The notes beneath the pieces are model-generated. The model was given only the letters and a program-made list of their open reading frames with translations. It ran no database searches and was not told the DNA's origin. From NCBI GenBank assembly GCA_900019985.1, contig FIZM01000047.1, forward strand, positions 1 through 59,853: 59,853 bases of DNA, in the 5' to 3' direction. The first letter of the stretch is position 1, and every line of letters starts with the position of its first letter. Below are positions 46,120 through 54,147 of the stretch, piece by piece. The translations under genes and the position numbers were made by a program. Origin of the DNA: an uncultured Clostridia bacterium. GTDB taxonomy: Bacteria > Bacillota > SHA-98 > UBA4971.

Positions 46120-46869
46120 GTGAAGCTCTTTTTTGCTGATCTCCACATCCACACAGCTCTTTCCCCTTGTGCTGAGAATGAGATGACTCCGCCTGCGATA
46201 ATCAAGGCTGCAAAAGCCGAAGGACTGGACATTATCGGTATCTCCGACCATAATTCCGCAGAGAATGTGGTGGCAGCTATCGAGGCAGGTGCGGCTGAAG
46301 GCGTAACCGTCATAGGCGGAATTGAGGTCCAGACTGTAGAAGATGTCCATGTCCTGACATTTTTTCCGTGTGTAGACACGTTGTTCCGGTGGCAGGATGA
46401 AGTCTATTCCGCTTTGCCTGATATTGAGAATGACGAGAAAAGGTTCGGAGAGCAACTATTGATGGATTCCAATGGCAATGTAACAGGTAAATTACGGACC
46501 TTTCTTCTTGCGTCTACATCTATGAGCGTTGACTATGTGGGGAAAAGGGTCAGGGAATTGGGCGGCCTCGTTATACCTGCGCACATTGACAGGCCGTCAT
46601 TCAGCCTCATAAGGAACCTTGGTTTTGTTCCTGATACGCTTCTGCCTTGTTGTGTTGAGATATCGAAAAACACAAGCTCCGGATCGGCGAAGGAACGTTT
46701 TTCTTCTATTGCCGGGCTTCCTGTTATCAAGTCATCAGATGCTCACAGGTTAAGCGAAATATCGGCATATACAGAAATCCTGATGGAGGAGGCAAGTTGG
46801 GAGGAACTCCTGCTTGCTCTCGCATTTGTCGGTGGGCGAAGTATAAGGCCTCTTGATATTGTGTGTTAA
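46120..46869 (+). CDS. PHP-domain phosphoesterase
   Basis: This 249-residue protein keeps the metal ligands of the PHP superfamily: DLHIHTALSPC near residue 7, ISDHNS, GGIEVQT, IPAHIDRPSF and KSSDAH. PHP enzymes hydrolyse phosphate esters such as histidinol phosphate or nucleoside phosphates. Here the substrate is unknown, and the context suggests a role in the sensor module. It starts at a GTG behind GGGAGGAGG. Confidence 0.88.
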   Translation: MKLFFADLHIHTALSPCAENEMTPPAIIKAAKAEGLDIIGISDHNSAENVVAAIEAGAAEGVTVIGGIEVQTVEDVHVLTFFPCVDTLFRWQDEVYSALPDIENDEKRFGEQLLMDSNGNVTGKLRTFLLASTSMSVDYVGKRVRELGGLVIPAHIDRPSFSLIRNLGFVPDTLLPCCVEISKNTSSGSAKERFSSIAGLPVIKSSDAHRLSEISAYTEILMEEASWEELLLALAFVGGRSIRPLDIVC

Positions 46870-46908
46870 CTACAGTGGGTTAGAACCCGAGAAACGGGGA
46901 GGGATCAT

Positions 46909-47454
46909 GTGCGAGAGCTTTCTCTTCATATCCTTGACATAGCTCAAAACTCTATAGAATCAGGAGCTCGAAACATAGAGATCCTAATCGATGAAGACGA
47001 GTCTTCCGATGTTTTGACAATCGTAATTGCTGATGACGGCAAAGGGATTCCACCTGAGATCCTAAAGAGCATTACAGATCCTTTTGTCACAACGAGAAAA
47101 ACGCGCCGGGTTGGCCTTGGAATCCCCCTGTTTCAGGAGGCTGCAAGAATGGCAGGAGGGGATTTGGAGGTTCGCTCAACAGTCGGGGAAGGGACCGAGG
47201 TCATAGCTGAGTTTAAGCTGAGCAGTATTGACAGGGCGCCTCTCGGGGATATGGCGGAGACGATGGCTCTCTTAATGGTCCTGAATCCCGATGTGAATTT
47301 TAGATACGAGCATACCCGGGGGTATGCCAAATTTGTGTGCAGCACTGACGCTTTAGTAGAGATGCTTGGAGATACACCTATTTGGAGTCCGTCTGCAGTG
47401 CCTGTTATACGCAGTATAATCAGGGAAGGGCTCAGGAATGTCCAGGCTTCGTAA
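46909..47454 (+). CDS. Second GHKL-type ATPase (histidine-kinase-like ATPase domain)
   Basis: This 181-residue protein has an HATPase fold in the first 110 residues (HILDIAQNSIESGA, ADDGKGI, TTRKTRRVGLGIPLF). An additional C-terminal part of about 65 residues shows no motif I recognise. It has no dimerisation helix or His box, so it is not a complete histidine kinase. It starts at a GTG after GGGAGG. With the RsbW-like gene it makes two ATPases in the same island. Confidence 0.8.
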   Translation: MRELSLHILDIAQNSIESGARNIEILIDEDESSDVLTIVIADDGKGIPPEILKSITDPFVTTRKTRRVGLGIPLFQEAARMAGGDLEVRSTVGEGTEVIAEFKLSSIDRAPLGDMAETMALLMVLNPDVNFRYEHTRGYAKFVCSTDALVEMLGDTPIWSPSAVPVIRSIIREGLRNVQAS

Positions 47455-47489
47455 ACCGGTCGCTGTTGATGTCGGAGGTTATAGGCCTT

Positions 47490-47921
47490 ATGAAAGAGCG
47501 GGGAAGAGTGATTGAGACTCTAGGCAACGTGGCTAAAGTTGAGATATTCAGGAGAGACGAATGCAGCCGCTGCAAAGTATGCGGGTTTGGATCGAGAGAT
47601 AAGATTGTAGCGCATGCCACAAACACAGTAGGCGCAAAGGCACGTGATGAAGTTGAGCTTGAGTTGGAAGGCTCACAGGTAGTGAGGGCAGCTGCGATTA
47701 TGTACCTCGTGCCTCTTGCGTTTTTCTTAGTAGGCCTTTATCTTGGAAATCTATATGCATCCTACATCCATAGGCAGGATATTGCAGCTGTTGCTTCAGC
47801 GGTTTTGGGTTTCGCATTGCTGGGCCTTTCATACGTGTTGATTTCTCAATACAGCAGGGGGCCTGCCATTTCCCAATACCGGGCAAAGATTATCAGGATA
47901 GTGAGTAGGGACCAAGATTGA
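47490..47921 (+). CDS. RseC/MucC-family membrane protein
   Basis: This protein of about 143 residues has an N-terminal cysteine cluster CSRCKVCGFGS in a small beta domain (RGRVIETLGNVAKVEIFR) and two transmembrane helices (about residues 70-90 and 100-120). This matches SoxR-reducing system protein RseC, which is often linked to Rnf and other redox complexes. The ATG at 47490 lies about 12 bases after GGAGG; the frame is open further upstream. It is the last gene before the hyd operon leader. Confidence 0.75.
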   Translation: MKERGRVIETLGNVAKVEIFRRDECSRCKVCGFGSRDKIVAHATNTVGAKARDEVELELEGSQVVRAAAIMYLVPLAFFLVGLYLGNLYASYIHRQDIAAVASAVLGFALLGLSYVLISQYSRGPAISQYRAKIIRIVSRDQD

Positions 47922-47948
47922 AGGTGAGGGGATATAGATATTTATAAT
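47918..47948 (+). promoter_or_regulatory. Possible promoter of the hyd operon
   Basis: TATAAT (47943-47948) is a perfect -10 element. The best -35 match, TTGAAG (47918-47923), is 19 bp away, which is longer than ideal. Activity may depend on the Rex site just downstream. Confidence 0.4.
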
Positions 47949-47973
47949 AAATCATGAAAAATGAAAAAAGGGA

Positions 47974-47991
47974 TTGTGAAATTTAGCACAA
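47974..47991 (+). promoter_or_regulatory. Putative Rex operator in front of the hyd genes
   Basis: TTGTGAAATTTAGCACAA is an 18-bp inverted repeat with TTGTG and CACAA ends. It matches the Bacillus Rex consensus TTGTGAAnnnnTTCACAA at 12 of 14 fixed positions. It lies about 25 bp downstream of a TATAAT box and 84 bp upstream of the first hyd-operon gene, with rex itself encoded downstream in the same island. Confidence 0.72.
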
Positions 47992-48074
47992 AGTAGTAAG
48001 CTATTAGAGAGAATGTGGGACCGTAGGGTTTGAATTCCAGATGTAAGAAGGGTAAGTCGTGGGAGGTGTCGCAT

Positions 48075-48437
48075 GTGAAAACAGTTGACGACCTTGAACG
48101 GATCAGGAAGCAAGCTAAGGCGATGACAAGACTGAGAGAAAGCGCGGAGACTACTAAGATTGTAGTAGCTATGGGGACGTGTGGGATTGCGGCAGGCGCC
48201 CGTGAAACTCTGTCAGCCATTATGGATGAGCTTGCAAGGCGGAATCTTCAGGATGTTATTGTGACTCAGACAGGTTGTATCGGACTATGCGAACAGGAGC
48301 CAATCATCGCTGTGATGATACCGGGCAGAGAGAAAGTGTCGTACGGAAGAGTGTCTCCGGAAAAAGCGCGTCAGATTGTGGCCAGCCATGTTGTAAATGG
48401 CCAGGTAGTCGGCGAGTGGGTCATTCCAACAGGTTAA
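48075..48437 (+). CDS. Thioredoxin-like [2Fe-2S] ferredoxin domain protein
   Basis: This 120-residue protein has the fold of the N-terminal part of HydB/NuoF-associated thioredoxin-like ferredoxins: VVAMGTCGIAAGARE, then TQTGCIGLCEQEP. Only three of the usual four cluster cysteines are obvious (one in GTCG, two in CIGLC), which I believe is usual for this subfamily. GGGAGG lies eight bases before the GTG. It is the first gene downstream of the Rex site and is probably co-transcribed with hydCBA. Confidence 0.85.
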   Translation: MKTVDDLERIRKQAKAMTRLRESAETTKIVVAMGTCGIAAGARETLSAIMDELARRNLQDVIVTQTGCIGLCEQEPIIAVMIPGREKVSYGRVSPEKARQIVASHVVNGQVVGEWVIPTG

Positions 48438-48478
48438 ACAACAGAAAAGAGCGCCTTTCATGAAAAGGGGGCTTTAAA

Positions 48479-48958
48479 ATGGATGTCGTGTCCATGAGCC
48501 TGGATAGTTTGGAATCGGCCGTTAAGGAGATTGTTCAGCGGCATGGTGGAAGTGAGTATGAACTTGTTGCTATCTTGAACGATGTTCAGAAGGTGTGCGG
48601 GTACCTTCCTGAAAGTGCGCTCATCCAGGTTGCTAAGGGCCTTGATGTGCCTCTCTCAAAGGTGTATGGTGTCGCTACCTTCTACAGCCTGCTTTCTGTG
48701 GAACCCTTGGGAGAACACGTAATCAGAGTCTGCGAGAATGCCCCTTGCCATCTGTTAGGCGCAGAGTCTTTAGTCGATGTTCTCCAAAAGGAGCTCGGGA
48801 TTCCCATGGGTGGGACTACAAGTTGCGGCAAGTTTTCTCTTAAGTACACCAGTTGTCTCGGAGTATGCGGTGTTGCACCGGCGATTATGATCGATGATGA
48901 AGTGTACGGTAACCTCACGCCCGATGATATTCCGGTTATTCTTGACAAATACAGATGA
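48479..48958 (+). CDS. hydC: Bifurcating hydrogenase subunit HydC (NuoE-like)
   Basis: This 159-residue NuoE-type subunit has four [2Fe-2S] cysteines (CENAPC and CLGVC), with VYGVATFYSLL and VCGVAPAIMIDDEVYG around them. It passes electrons between HydB and HydA in the NADH/ferredoxin-dependent [FeFe]-hydrogenase. The ATG has GGGGG eight bases upstream. Confidence 0.93.
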   Translation: MDVVSMSLDSLESAVKEIVQRHGGSEYELVAILNDVQKVCGYLPESALIQVAKGLDVPLSKVYGVATFYSLLSVEPLGEHVIRVCENAPCHLLGAESLVDVLQKELGIPMGGTTSCGKFSLKYTSCLGVCGVAPAIMIDDEVYGNLTPDDIPVILDKYR

Positions 48959-48982
48959 CATCCGGGGAGGAGGTGGCGATCG

Positions 48983-50593
48983 ATGCGATTCTACCGTTCA
49001 CATGTCCTGGTATGTGGGGGAACTCCATGTGTTCTCGAAGGATGCACAGCAGTTCGTGACGCACTGATAGGTGAGTTAAAGCGCCTGGGTCTTGATGAAG
49101 AAGTAAGGGTAGTTGAAACCGGCTGCTTAGGCCCGTGTGATCTCGGACCTGTAATTGTCGTTTACCCCGAAGGGACTCTGTATGAGAAAGTCAAGGTCTC
49201 TGACGTTCCAAGAATAGTTGAGGAGCATCTTCTAAAAGGCAGGATTGTACGGAGCCTTACAGGCGAAGGCAGGGTTCTGGGGATTGCTAGATATGAAGAG
49301 CCTCAATATCTTGAAGTGCAAGAGCGGATTGTCCTTAGAAATTGCGGTATTATCGATCCTTCCTCTATCGAAGAGTACATCGCTGCCGACGGGTATAGAG
49401 CTTTAGCAAAGTGTCTGACTGAGATGGAACCTTCTGATGTCATAGAAGTTGTCAAGGAGTCCGGTCTTGTGGGCAGAGGAGGAGCTGCGTTTCCCACAGG
49501 CCTTAAATGGAACTTTACAGCGAAAGCTGATGCTGATGAGAAGTTCATCATATGCAATGCAGATGAAGGGGAACCCGGTACGTTTAAGGATCGCCTGATT
49601 TTGGAAGGAGATCCCCATAGTATAATTGAGGCTATGGCTATTGCCGGGTATGCGGTGGGAGCCAATCGAGGTTTCGTCTACATAAGGGGTGAGTACGGCC
49701 TTTCCATCGACCGGATAAACGAAGGAATTAAGCAGGCAAAAGCCATGGGATTACTGGGTGAGGACATCCTTGGATCAGGCTTTTCTTTTGACATAGAGAT
49801 ACGAAGAGGTGCAGGCGCCTACGTGTGCGGTGAGGAGACTGCCCTTATTGAGTCGATGGAAGGCGGCAGAGGAGAGCCGAGGGTCAAGCCCCCGTATCCA
49901 AGCACCCATGGTTTCCTCGGAAAGCCTACTGTGGTGAATAACGTAGAAACACTGGCCAATATCCCTCCGATAATACTTGACGGGTCCGACTGGTTCAGAG
50001 GATTCGGCACATCTAGGTGTCCGGGCACTAAGGTCTTTACCATGACAGGGGACATCAACTGCAAAGGCCTCATTGAAGTGCCTATGGGTATCACCTTGCG
50101 CAAGATTATCTATGAGATAGGAGGAGGGATTCCCGGGGGCAGGAAGTTTAAGATGGCGCAGACCGGAGGGACTTCCGGAGGGTGTCTCCCCGCTGAGATG
50201 CTTGATGTGCCCATGGATTACTTTACCCTTCCTGAGATGGGATCCGCCCTTGGATCAGGCGCATTGCTGATAATGGATGACAGCCACTGCATAGTTGATA
50301 TCGCAGAATCCTTCATGAGGTTCTTTGCAAGCGAATCGTGTGGGAAATGTGTTCCCTGCCGTGAAGGCACGGCCAGATTGCACGATATCGTAAAGAAGCT
50401 CGCGGAAGGTAACGGAACCGGAGAAGACATTAGGCTCTTGGAAGATCTGAGCCATACCATGCAAAGAACGGCTCTCTGCGGGCTTGGTCAGTCTGCCCCT
50501 GTGCCCATCATGACTATGCTCAAGTATTTCAGGGATGAGTTTGAATCTCATATTAAAGACAGGCTGTGTCCCACAGGGACATGCAGGCTGTGA
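48983..50593 (+). CDS. hydB: Bifurcating hydrogenase subunit HydB (NuoF-like), without C-terminal ferredoxin domain
   Basis: This 536-residue flavoprotein has an N-terminal [2Fe-2S] thioredoxin-like domain (Cys11/16 and TGCLGPC), the FMN/NADH module (GRGGAAFPTGLKW, CNADEGEPGTFKDR, GAGAYVCGEETALIESMEG) and the NuoF [4Fe-4S] motif ESCGKCVPCREGT...ALCGLG. It is the site of NAD(H) oxidation and, in the bifurcating complex, of flavin-based splitting. Most HydB proteins (about 600 residues or more) continue with two more [4Fe-4S] motifs; this one stops at CPTGTCRL, 36 bp before hydA, with no remnant downstream. Confidence 0.94.
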   Translation: MRFYRSHVLVCGGTPCVLEGCTAVRDALIGELKRLGLDEEVRVVETGCLGPCDLGPVIVVYPEGTLYEKVKVSDVPRIVEEHLLKGRIVRSLTGEGRVLGIARYEEPQYLEVQERIVLRNCGIIDPSSIEEYIAADGYRALAKCLTEMEPSDVIEVVKESGLVGRGGAAFPTGLKWNFTAKADADEKFIICNADEGEPGTFKDRLILEGDPHSIIEAMAIAGYAVGANRGFVYIRGEYGLSIDRINEGIKQAKAMGLLGEDILGSGFSFDIEIRRGAGAYVCGEETALIESMEGGRGEPRVKPPYPSTHGFLGKPTVVNNVETLANIPPIILDGSDWFRGFGTSRCPGTKVFTMTGDINCKGLIEVPMGITLRKIIYEIGGGIPGGRKFKMAQTGGTSGGCLPAEMLDVPMDYFTLPEMGSALGSGALLIMDDSHCIVDIAESFMRFFASESCGKCVPCREGTARLHDIVKKLAEGNGTGEDIRLLEDLSHTMQRTALCGLGQSAPVPIMTMLKYFRDEFESHIKDRLCPTGTCRL

Positions 50594-50629
50594 CTTCACT
50601 TTGCTCCATAACGGAAGGAGTGATAGAAG

Positions 50630-52372
50630 GTGGCAGTGGTAACGATAGACGGCCAGAAAGTCCAGGTAGATGCCGGTACTACCATTCTTGAGGCCGCTCG
50701 GAAGCTGAGCATTGATATCCCCACTTTGTGCCATCATCCTGACCTGGAAGTCCAAGCCGTTTGCCGTGTTTGCGTCGTAGAGATAGAAGGAGAGAAACTG
50801 CTTCAACCTGCATGTGCCTATCCGGTAAGGGACAACATGGCAGTCCGCACAAACACACCTGATGTCAGACGGGCAAGGAGAGTAAACCTCGAGCTTATCC
50901 TCGCTCATCACCCCACTGACTGCCTCCAATGCGTCAGGAATCAGAATTGTGAGCTTCAAGCACTGGCTGAAAGGTTAGGGATGAGAGAGGTTCGCTTTGA
51001 GCATAAACTACGTGGCCTTCGCCTGGATGAGTCGACTCCGTCAATAGTACGCGAACCTGACAAATGCATAGTATGTCGCAGATGCGTAGCTATGTGCCGG
51101 GATGTGCAGGCTGCGACCGTGTTGTGGCCGGTGGGGAGAGGCCAGGACACAGTGGTGGTGCCTGCATGTGAGAGGGACTTGGCAGATGTTGCATGCGCCC
51201 TGTGTGGACAGTGCATACATGCGTGTCCTGTAGGGGCGATTGCGGAGCGAGATGATACAGAAAAGGTTTACCGGGCACTTGCAGATCCTACCAAACACGT
51301 AGTTGTCCAGACTGCACCTGCTACAAGGGTCAGCATTGGCGAGGAGCTGGGCTTCCCGCCGGGTAAGATTTTCACAGGGAAACTTGTTGCAGCTCTCAGA
51401 AGGCTAGGATTTGACAAGGTCATGGATACAGACTTCACTGCTGACCTGACGATTATCGAAGAAGGACATGAGCTTCTGAAAAGAATTAAGGAAGGCGGCC
51501 CTCTTCCACTGATTACTTCGTGCAGCCCCGGCTGGATTAAGTTCGGCGAGCATTTCTTCCCGGATCTTTTGGATCATGTCTCTACATGCAAGTCGCCGCA
51601 GCAAATGTTCGGGGCCTTGGTGAAGACCTATTATGCGAAGAAAGCAGGGATAGATCCGAAGGATATATTCTCAGTATCCCTTATGCCGTGCACTGCTAAG
51701 AAGTTTGAAGCGGAGCGCCCTGAGATGGCTTCTTCAGGCTATCAAGATGTCGATGTCGTCCTCACCAGCAGAGAACTGGGTAGGATGATGCGTGAGGCAG
51801 GGATTGATTTTGCGAATCTCCCTAATGAGGAGCATGACGACCCAATGGGCATTTCCACCGGCGCAGCTGCGATTTTCGGTGCTACCGGCGGGGTTATGGA
51901 GGCTGCATTGAGGACGGTATATGAAGTGGCAACAGGCCTGGACCTGCCCAGTATCGACTTTCATGAAGTCAGAGGCCTTGAAGGGATAAAAGAGGCAGAG
52001 GTAATGCTTGGCAATATGAAAGTCAGGGTGGGGATCGCCCACGGTCTCGCCAACAGCAAGAGGATCTTGGAAATGGTGAGAGACAAGGAGAGGGAATACC
52101 ACTTCATTGAGATAATGGCATGTCCAGGCGGTTGTGTTGGCGGAGGAGGCCAACCCATACCGACTAATATGGAAATACGCGGGATTCGCGGTAATGCGCT
52201 GTATGAAGCAGACCGCCTGCTGCCGCTCAGGAAGTCTCATGATAACCCTGCGATAAAGCAACTCTATGAAGAATTCTTGATGCAACCGCTTGGGGAAGTG
52301 TCCCACCGGCTTTTGCATACTCACTACACAAAACGCAGCAAGTATCCGGTTTCCAAGGACACCTGCGGTTGA
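50630..52372 (+). CDS. hydA: [FeFe]-hydrogenase catalytic subunit HydA (group A3)
   Basis: This 580-residue protein has an N-terminal [2Fe-2S] domain, a His-ligated [4Fe-4S] site (HHPTDCLQCVRNQNC), two [4Fe-4S] motifs (CIVCRRCVAMC and CALCGQCIHACP) and an H-cluster domain. Its motifs are L1 TSCSPGW (Cys298), L2 MPCTAKKFE (Cys354) and L3 MACPGGCVGGGGQP (Cys498, Cys502). It makes or uses H2, exchanging electrons with NADH and ferredoxin through HydB and HydC. GGAAGGAG lies nine bases before the GTG. Confidence 0.96.
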   Translation: MAVVTIDGQKVQVDAGTTILEAARKLSIDIPTLCHHPDLEVQAVCRVCVVEIEGEKLLQPACAYPVRDNMAVRTNTPDVRRARRVNLELILAHHPTDCLQCVRNQNCELQALAERLGMREVRFEHKLRGLRLDESTPSIVREPDKCIVCRRCVAMCRDVQAATVLWPVGRGQDTVVVPACERDLADVACALCGQCIHACPVGAIAERDDTEKVYRALADPTKHVVVQTAPATRVSIGEELGFPPGKIFTGKLVAALRRLGFDKVMDTDFTADLTIIEEGHELLKRIKEGGPLPLITSCSPGWIKFGEHFFPDLLDHVSTCKSPQQMFGALVKTYYAKKAGIDPKDIFSVSLMPCTAKKFEAERPEMASSGYQDVDVVLTSRELGRMMREAGIDFANLPNEEHDDPMGISTGAAAIFGATGGVMEAALRTVYEVATGLDLPSIDFHEVRGLEGIKEAEVMLGNMKVRVGIAHGLANSKRILEMVRDKEREYHFIEIMACPGGCVGGGGQPIPTNMEIRGIRGNALYEADRLLPLRKSHDNPAIKQLYEEFLMQPLGEVSHRLLHTHYTKRSKYPVSKDTCG

Positions 52373-52426
52373 TCGCGGAGTCTAGGTGGCGCCTATCCTG
52401 CCTTAAGCGGAAAGACAGATGAATCG

Positions 52427-52462
52427 TGTTATAGAGCGGCGCTGGTGCGCCGCTTTATAACA
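52427..52462 (+). repeat. Strong inverted repeat between hydA and rex
   Basis: TGTTATAGAGCGGCG (52427-52441) and CGCCGCTTTATAACA (52448-52462) pair over 15 positions with one G-T, around a CTGGTG loop. No T-run follows, so it is not a typical terminator. It could stabilise the hydA mRNA end, attenuate transcription into rex, or act as an operator. The outer TGTTATA/TATAACA halves recall Rex half-sites but are spaced too far apart. Confidence 0.7.
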
Positions 52463-52524
52463 ACGTTTGAGAGCTTTCCAAGCCTTTTCAAAACTGAAGC
52501 TATTCGTATGTGGAGGGGAGCAGA

Positions 52525-53160
52525 GTGGAGCAAAAGAACATACCAGACGTTGTTATCAGGCGCCTCCCCGTATACCTTAGGGTTCTCGAGAACCTTCCCG
52601 AGGACTTCCATGAAAATGTGATTTCCTCGTTTGAACTGGGTGAAAGGTCAGGTGTGACTCCTGCCCAGGTCAGGAAGGATCTAAGTATGGCCGGCGCCTT
52701 CGGTAAACAGGGGCTGGGCTATGATATCCATGTTCTGCAAGACAAACTCAAGAAGATCCTTAATTTAGACAAAGAAATAAGGGTTGCAATTATCGGTGTC
52801 GGGAGTCTGGGCCATGCGATTGCCAGGTATATAACGCAAAGGTACAGCGCGGAAAGGGATTACCATCTTAGATTAGTTGCCCTCTTTGACACCGATCCCG
52901 GGGTGTTAGGTGAAGTTATCGGCGGTATAGAGGTACATCACATAGACAGCTTCCGCGAGAAGGCTCGAGAGCTCAAATTCAGAATGGTTGTCATAGCTGT
53001 TCCTGCTGAGGCTGCTCAAGCCGTGATGAACGAGTGTGCTGTTGCAGGAATCGAGGCAGTTCTTAACTTTGCACCTGTCCACTTGAAAGCCCCTGAAGGC
53101 ATAAGGATTCATAATACAGATCTTAGCATCGACCTGATGCACTTAGCTTATTACCTTTAG
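52525..53160 (+). CDS. rex: Redox-sensing transcriptional repressor Rex
   Basis: This 211-residue protein has an N-terminal winged helix (IRRLPVYLRVLE, SSFELGERSGVTPAQVRKDLS) and a Rossmann NAD(H)-binding domain (VAIIGVGSLGHAIARY). It ends with the domain-swapped helix region HNTDLSIDLMHLAYYL. Rex represses fermentation and hydrogenase genes at low NADH and releases DNA when NADH binds. The GTG at 52525 has GGAGGGG seven bases upstream. Rex-like palindromes flank it at 47974 and 53209. Confidence 0.96.
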   Translation: MEQKNIPDVVIRRLPVYLRVLENLPEDFHENVISSFELGERSGVTPAQVRKDLSMAGAFGKQGLGYDIHVLQDKLKKILNLDKEIRVAIIGVGSLGHAIARYITQRYSAERDYHLRLVALFDTDPGVLGEVIGGIEVHHIDSFREKARELKFRMVVIAVPAEAAQAVMNECAVAGIEAVLNFAPVHLKAPEGIRIHNTDLSIDLMHLAYYL

Positions 53161-53208
53161 ACTGTGGGAAGGATTAGTTAAAGTCGTATCGAATATACAT
53201 CGTGGTTA

Positions 53209-53226
53209 TTGTAGGCGTACTAACAA
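53209..53226 (+). promoter_or_regulatory. Putative Rex operator in front of nfnAB
   Basis: TTGTAGGCGTACTAACAA is an 18-bp imperfect palindrome. It matches the clostridial Rex consensus TTGTTAAnnnnTTAACAA at 10 of 14 fixed positions, the right half being off by one base. A TATACA -10-like element lies at 53194-53199 just upstream. It is 70 bp before nfnA. Confidence 0.55.
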
Positions 53227-53295
53227 TTGCACCAGGATACATTCTCCGGATTTTGGGACGTAACTCATGTCAGGTTATGGGCAAGGAGGAATAAT

Positions 53296-54147
53296 ATGTA
53301 TAGAATTCTCAAGAAAGAAATGTTAGCGCCTAAGATCAAGCTGATTCAAGTTTATGCCCCTGAAATATGTACGCATGCACGCCCAGGGCAGTTCGTCATC
53401 TTAAGGATGCATGAAAAAGGAGAACGGATACCGCTGACAATAGCAGACAGCGACCGGGATACTGGCTTGCTGACTTTGGTATTTCAGGAGGTCGGGAAGA
53501 GCACGACAGAGCTGGGGATGCTTTCGGAAGGTGATTCCATTTTAGATATAGTCGGCCCTCTCGGAACCGCAAGAGACATCGAAAAGCTGGATTGTGTCGT
53601 GTGTGTTGCAGGGGGAGTGGGGGTTGCTCCCATGTATCCTGAGGCAAAAGCCTACCACCTGCTGGGAACCAGGGTCATATCGCTTATCGGTGCACAGACA
53701 AAAGATATGTTGATATTTAAGGACAGGATGGAAAAAGTCAGTGATGAGGTCTACTACAGCACAGATGACGGGAGCTTCGGACATAAAGGTTTTGTAACTG
53801 AGATTCTCTGCAAATTGCTGGAAGACGGGCTGCGTCCTGATGAGGTAATAGCCATAGGTCCTCTTCCAATGATGCGTGCAGCTGCAAGAGTTACTGAAAG
53901 GTTCGGAGTTAAGACTGTTGTCAGTTTGAATGCGATTATGGTAGACGGCACAGGGATGTGCGGTTCATGCCGCGTGACAGTAGATGGAGAAGTTAAGTTT
54001 TCATGTGTTGAAGGTCCTGCGTTTGACGGTCATAAAGTGGATTTTGATGAATTGATAGCACGACAAAACCGATTCTTGGCAGAGGAGAAACTTGCCTTGG
54101 AGCGATATCTGGCCGGCGTGGGGGGATGCAAATGTCATCAAAAGTAA
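53296..54147 (+). CDS. nfnA: NfnA, small subunit of NADH-dependent reduced ferredoxin:NADP+ oxidoreductase
   Basis: This 283-residue protein belongs to the ferredoxin-NADP reductase-like family with an FAD domain (RPGQFVILRMHEKGERIPLTI), a nucleotide-binding domain (VVCVAGGVGVAPMYPEAKAY) and a C-terminal [2Fe-2S] site (GTGMCGSCRV...FSC). With NfnB it couples NADH and reduced ferredoxin to NADPH formation by flavin bifurcation. AAGGAGG precedes the ATG. The end overlaps nfnB by 16 nt. Confidence 0.93.
   Translation: MYRILKKEMLAPKIKLIQVYAPEICTHARPGQFVILRMHEKGERIPLTIADSDRDTGLLTLVFQEVGKSTTELGMLSEGDSILDIVGPLGTARDIEKLDCVVCVAGGVGVAPMYPEAKAYHLLGTRVISLIGAQTKDMLIFKDRMEKVSDEVYYSTDDGSFGHKGFVTEILCKLLEDGLRPDEVIAIGPLPMMRAAARVTERFGVKTVVSLNAIMVDGTGMCGSCRVTVDGEVKFSCVEGPAFDGHKVDFDELIARQNRFLAEEKLALERYLAGVGGCKCHQK

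Noticed and set aside
50594-50629. Possible frameshift hiding the missing C-terminal domain of HydB
   Set aside because: Only 36 bp separate hydB from hydA, and no frame there or in the start of hydA encodes extra CxxCxxC motifs.
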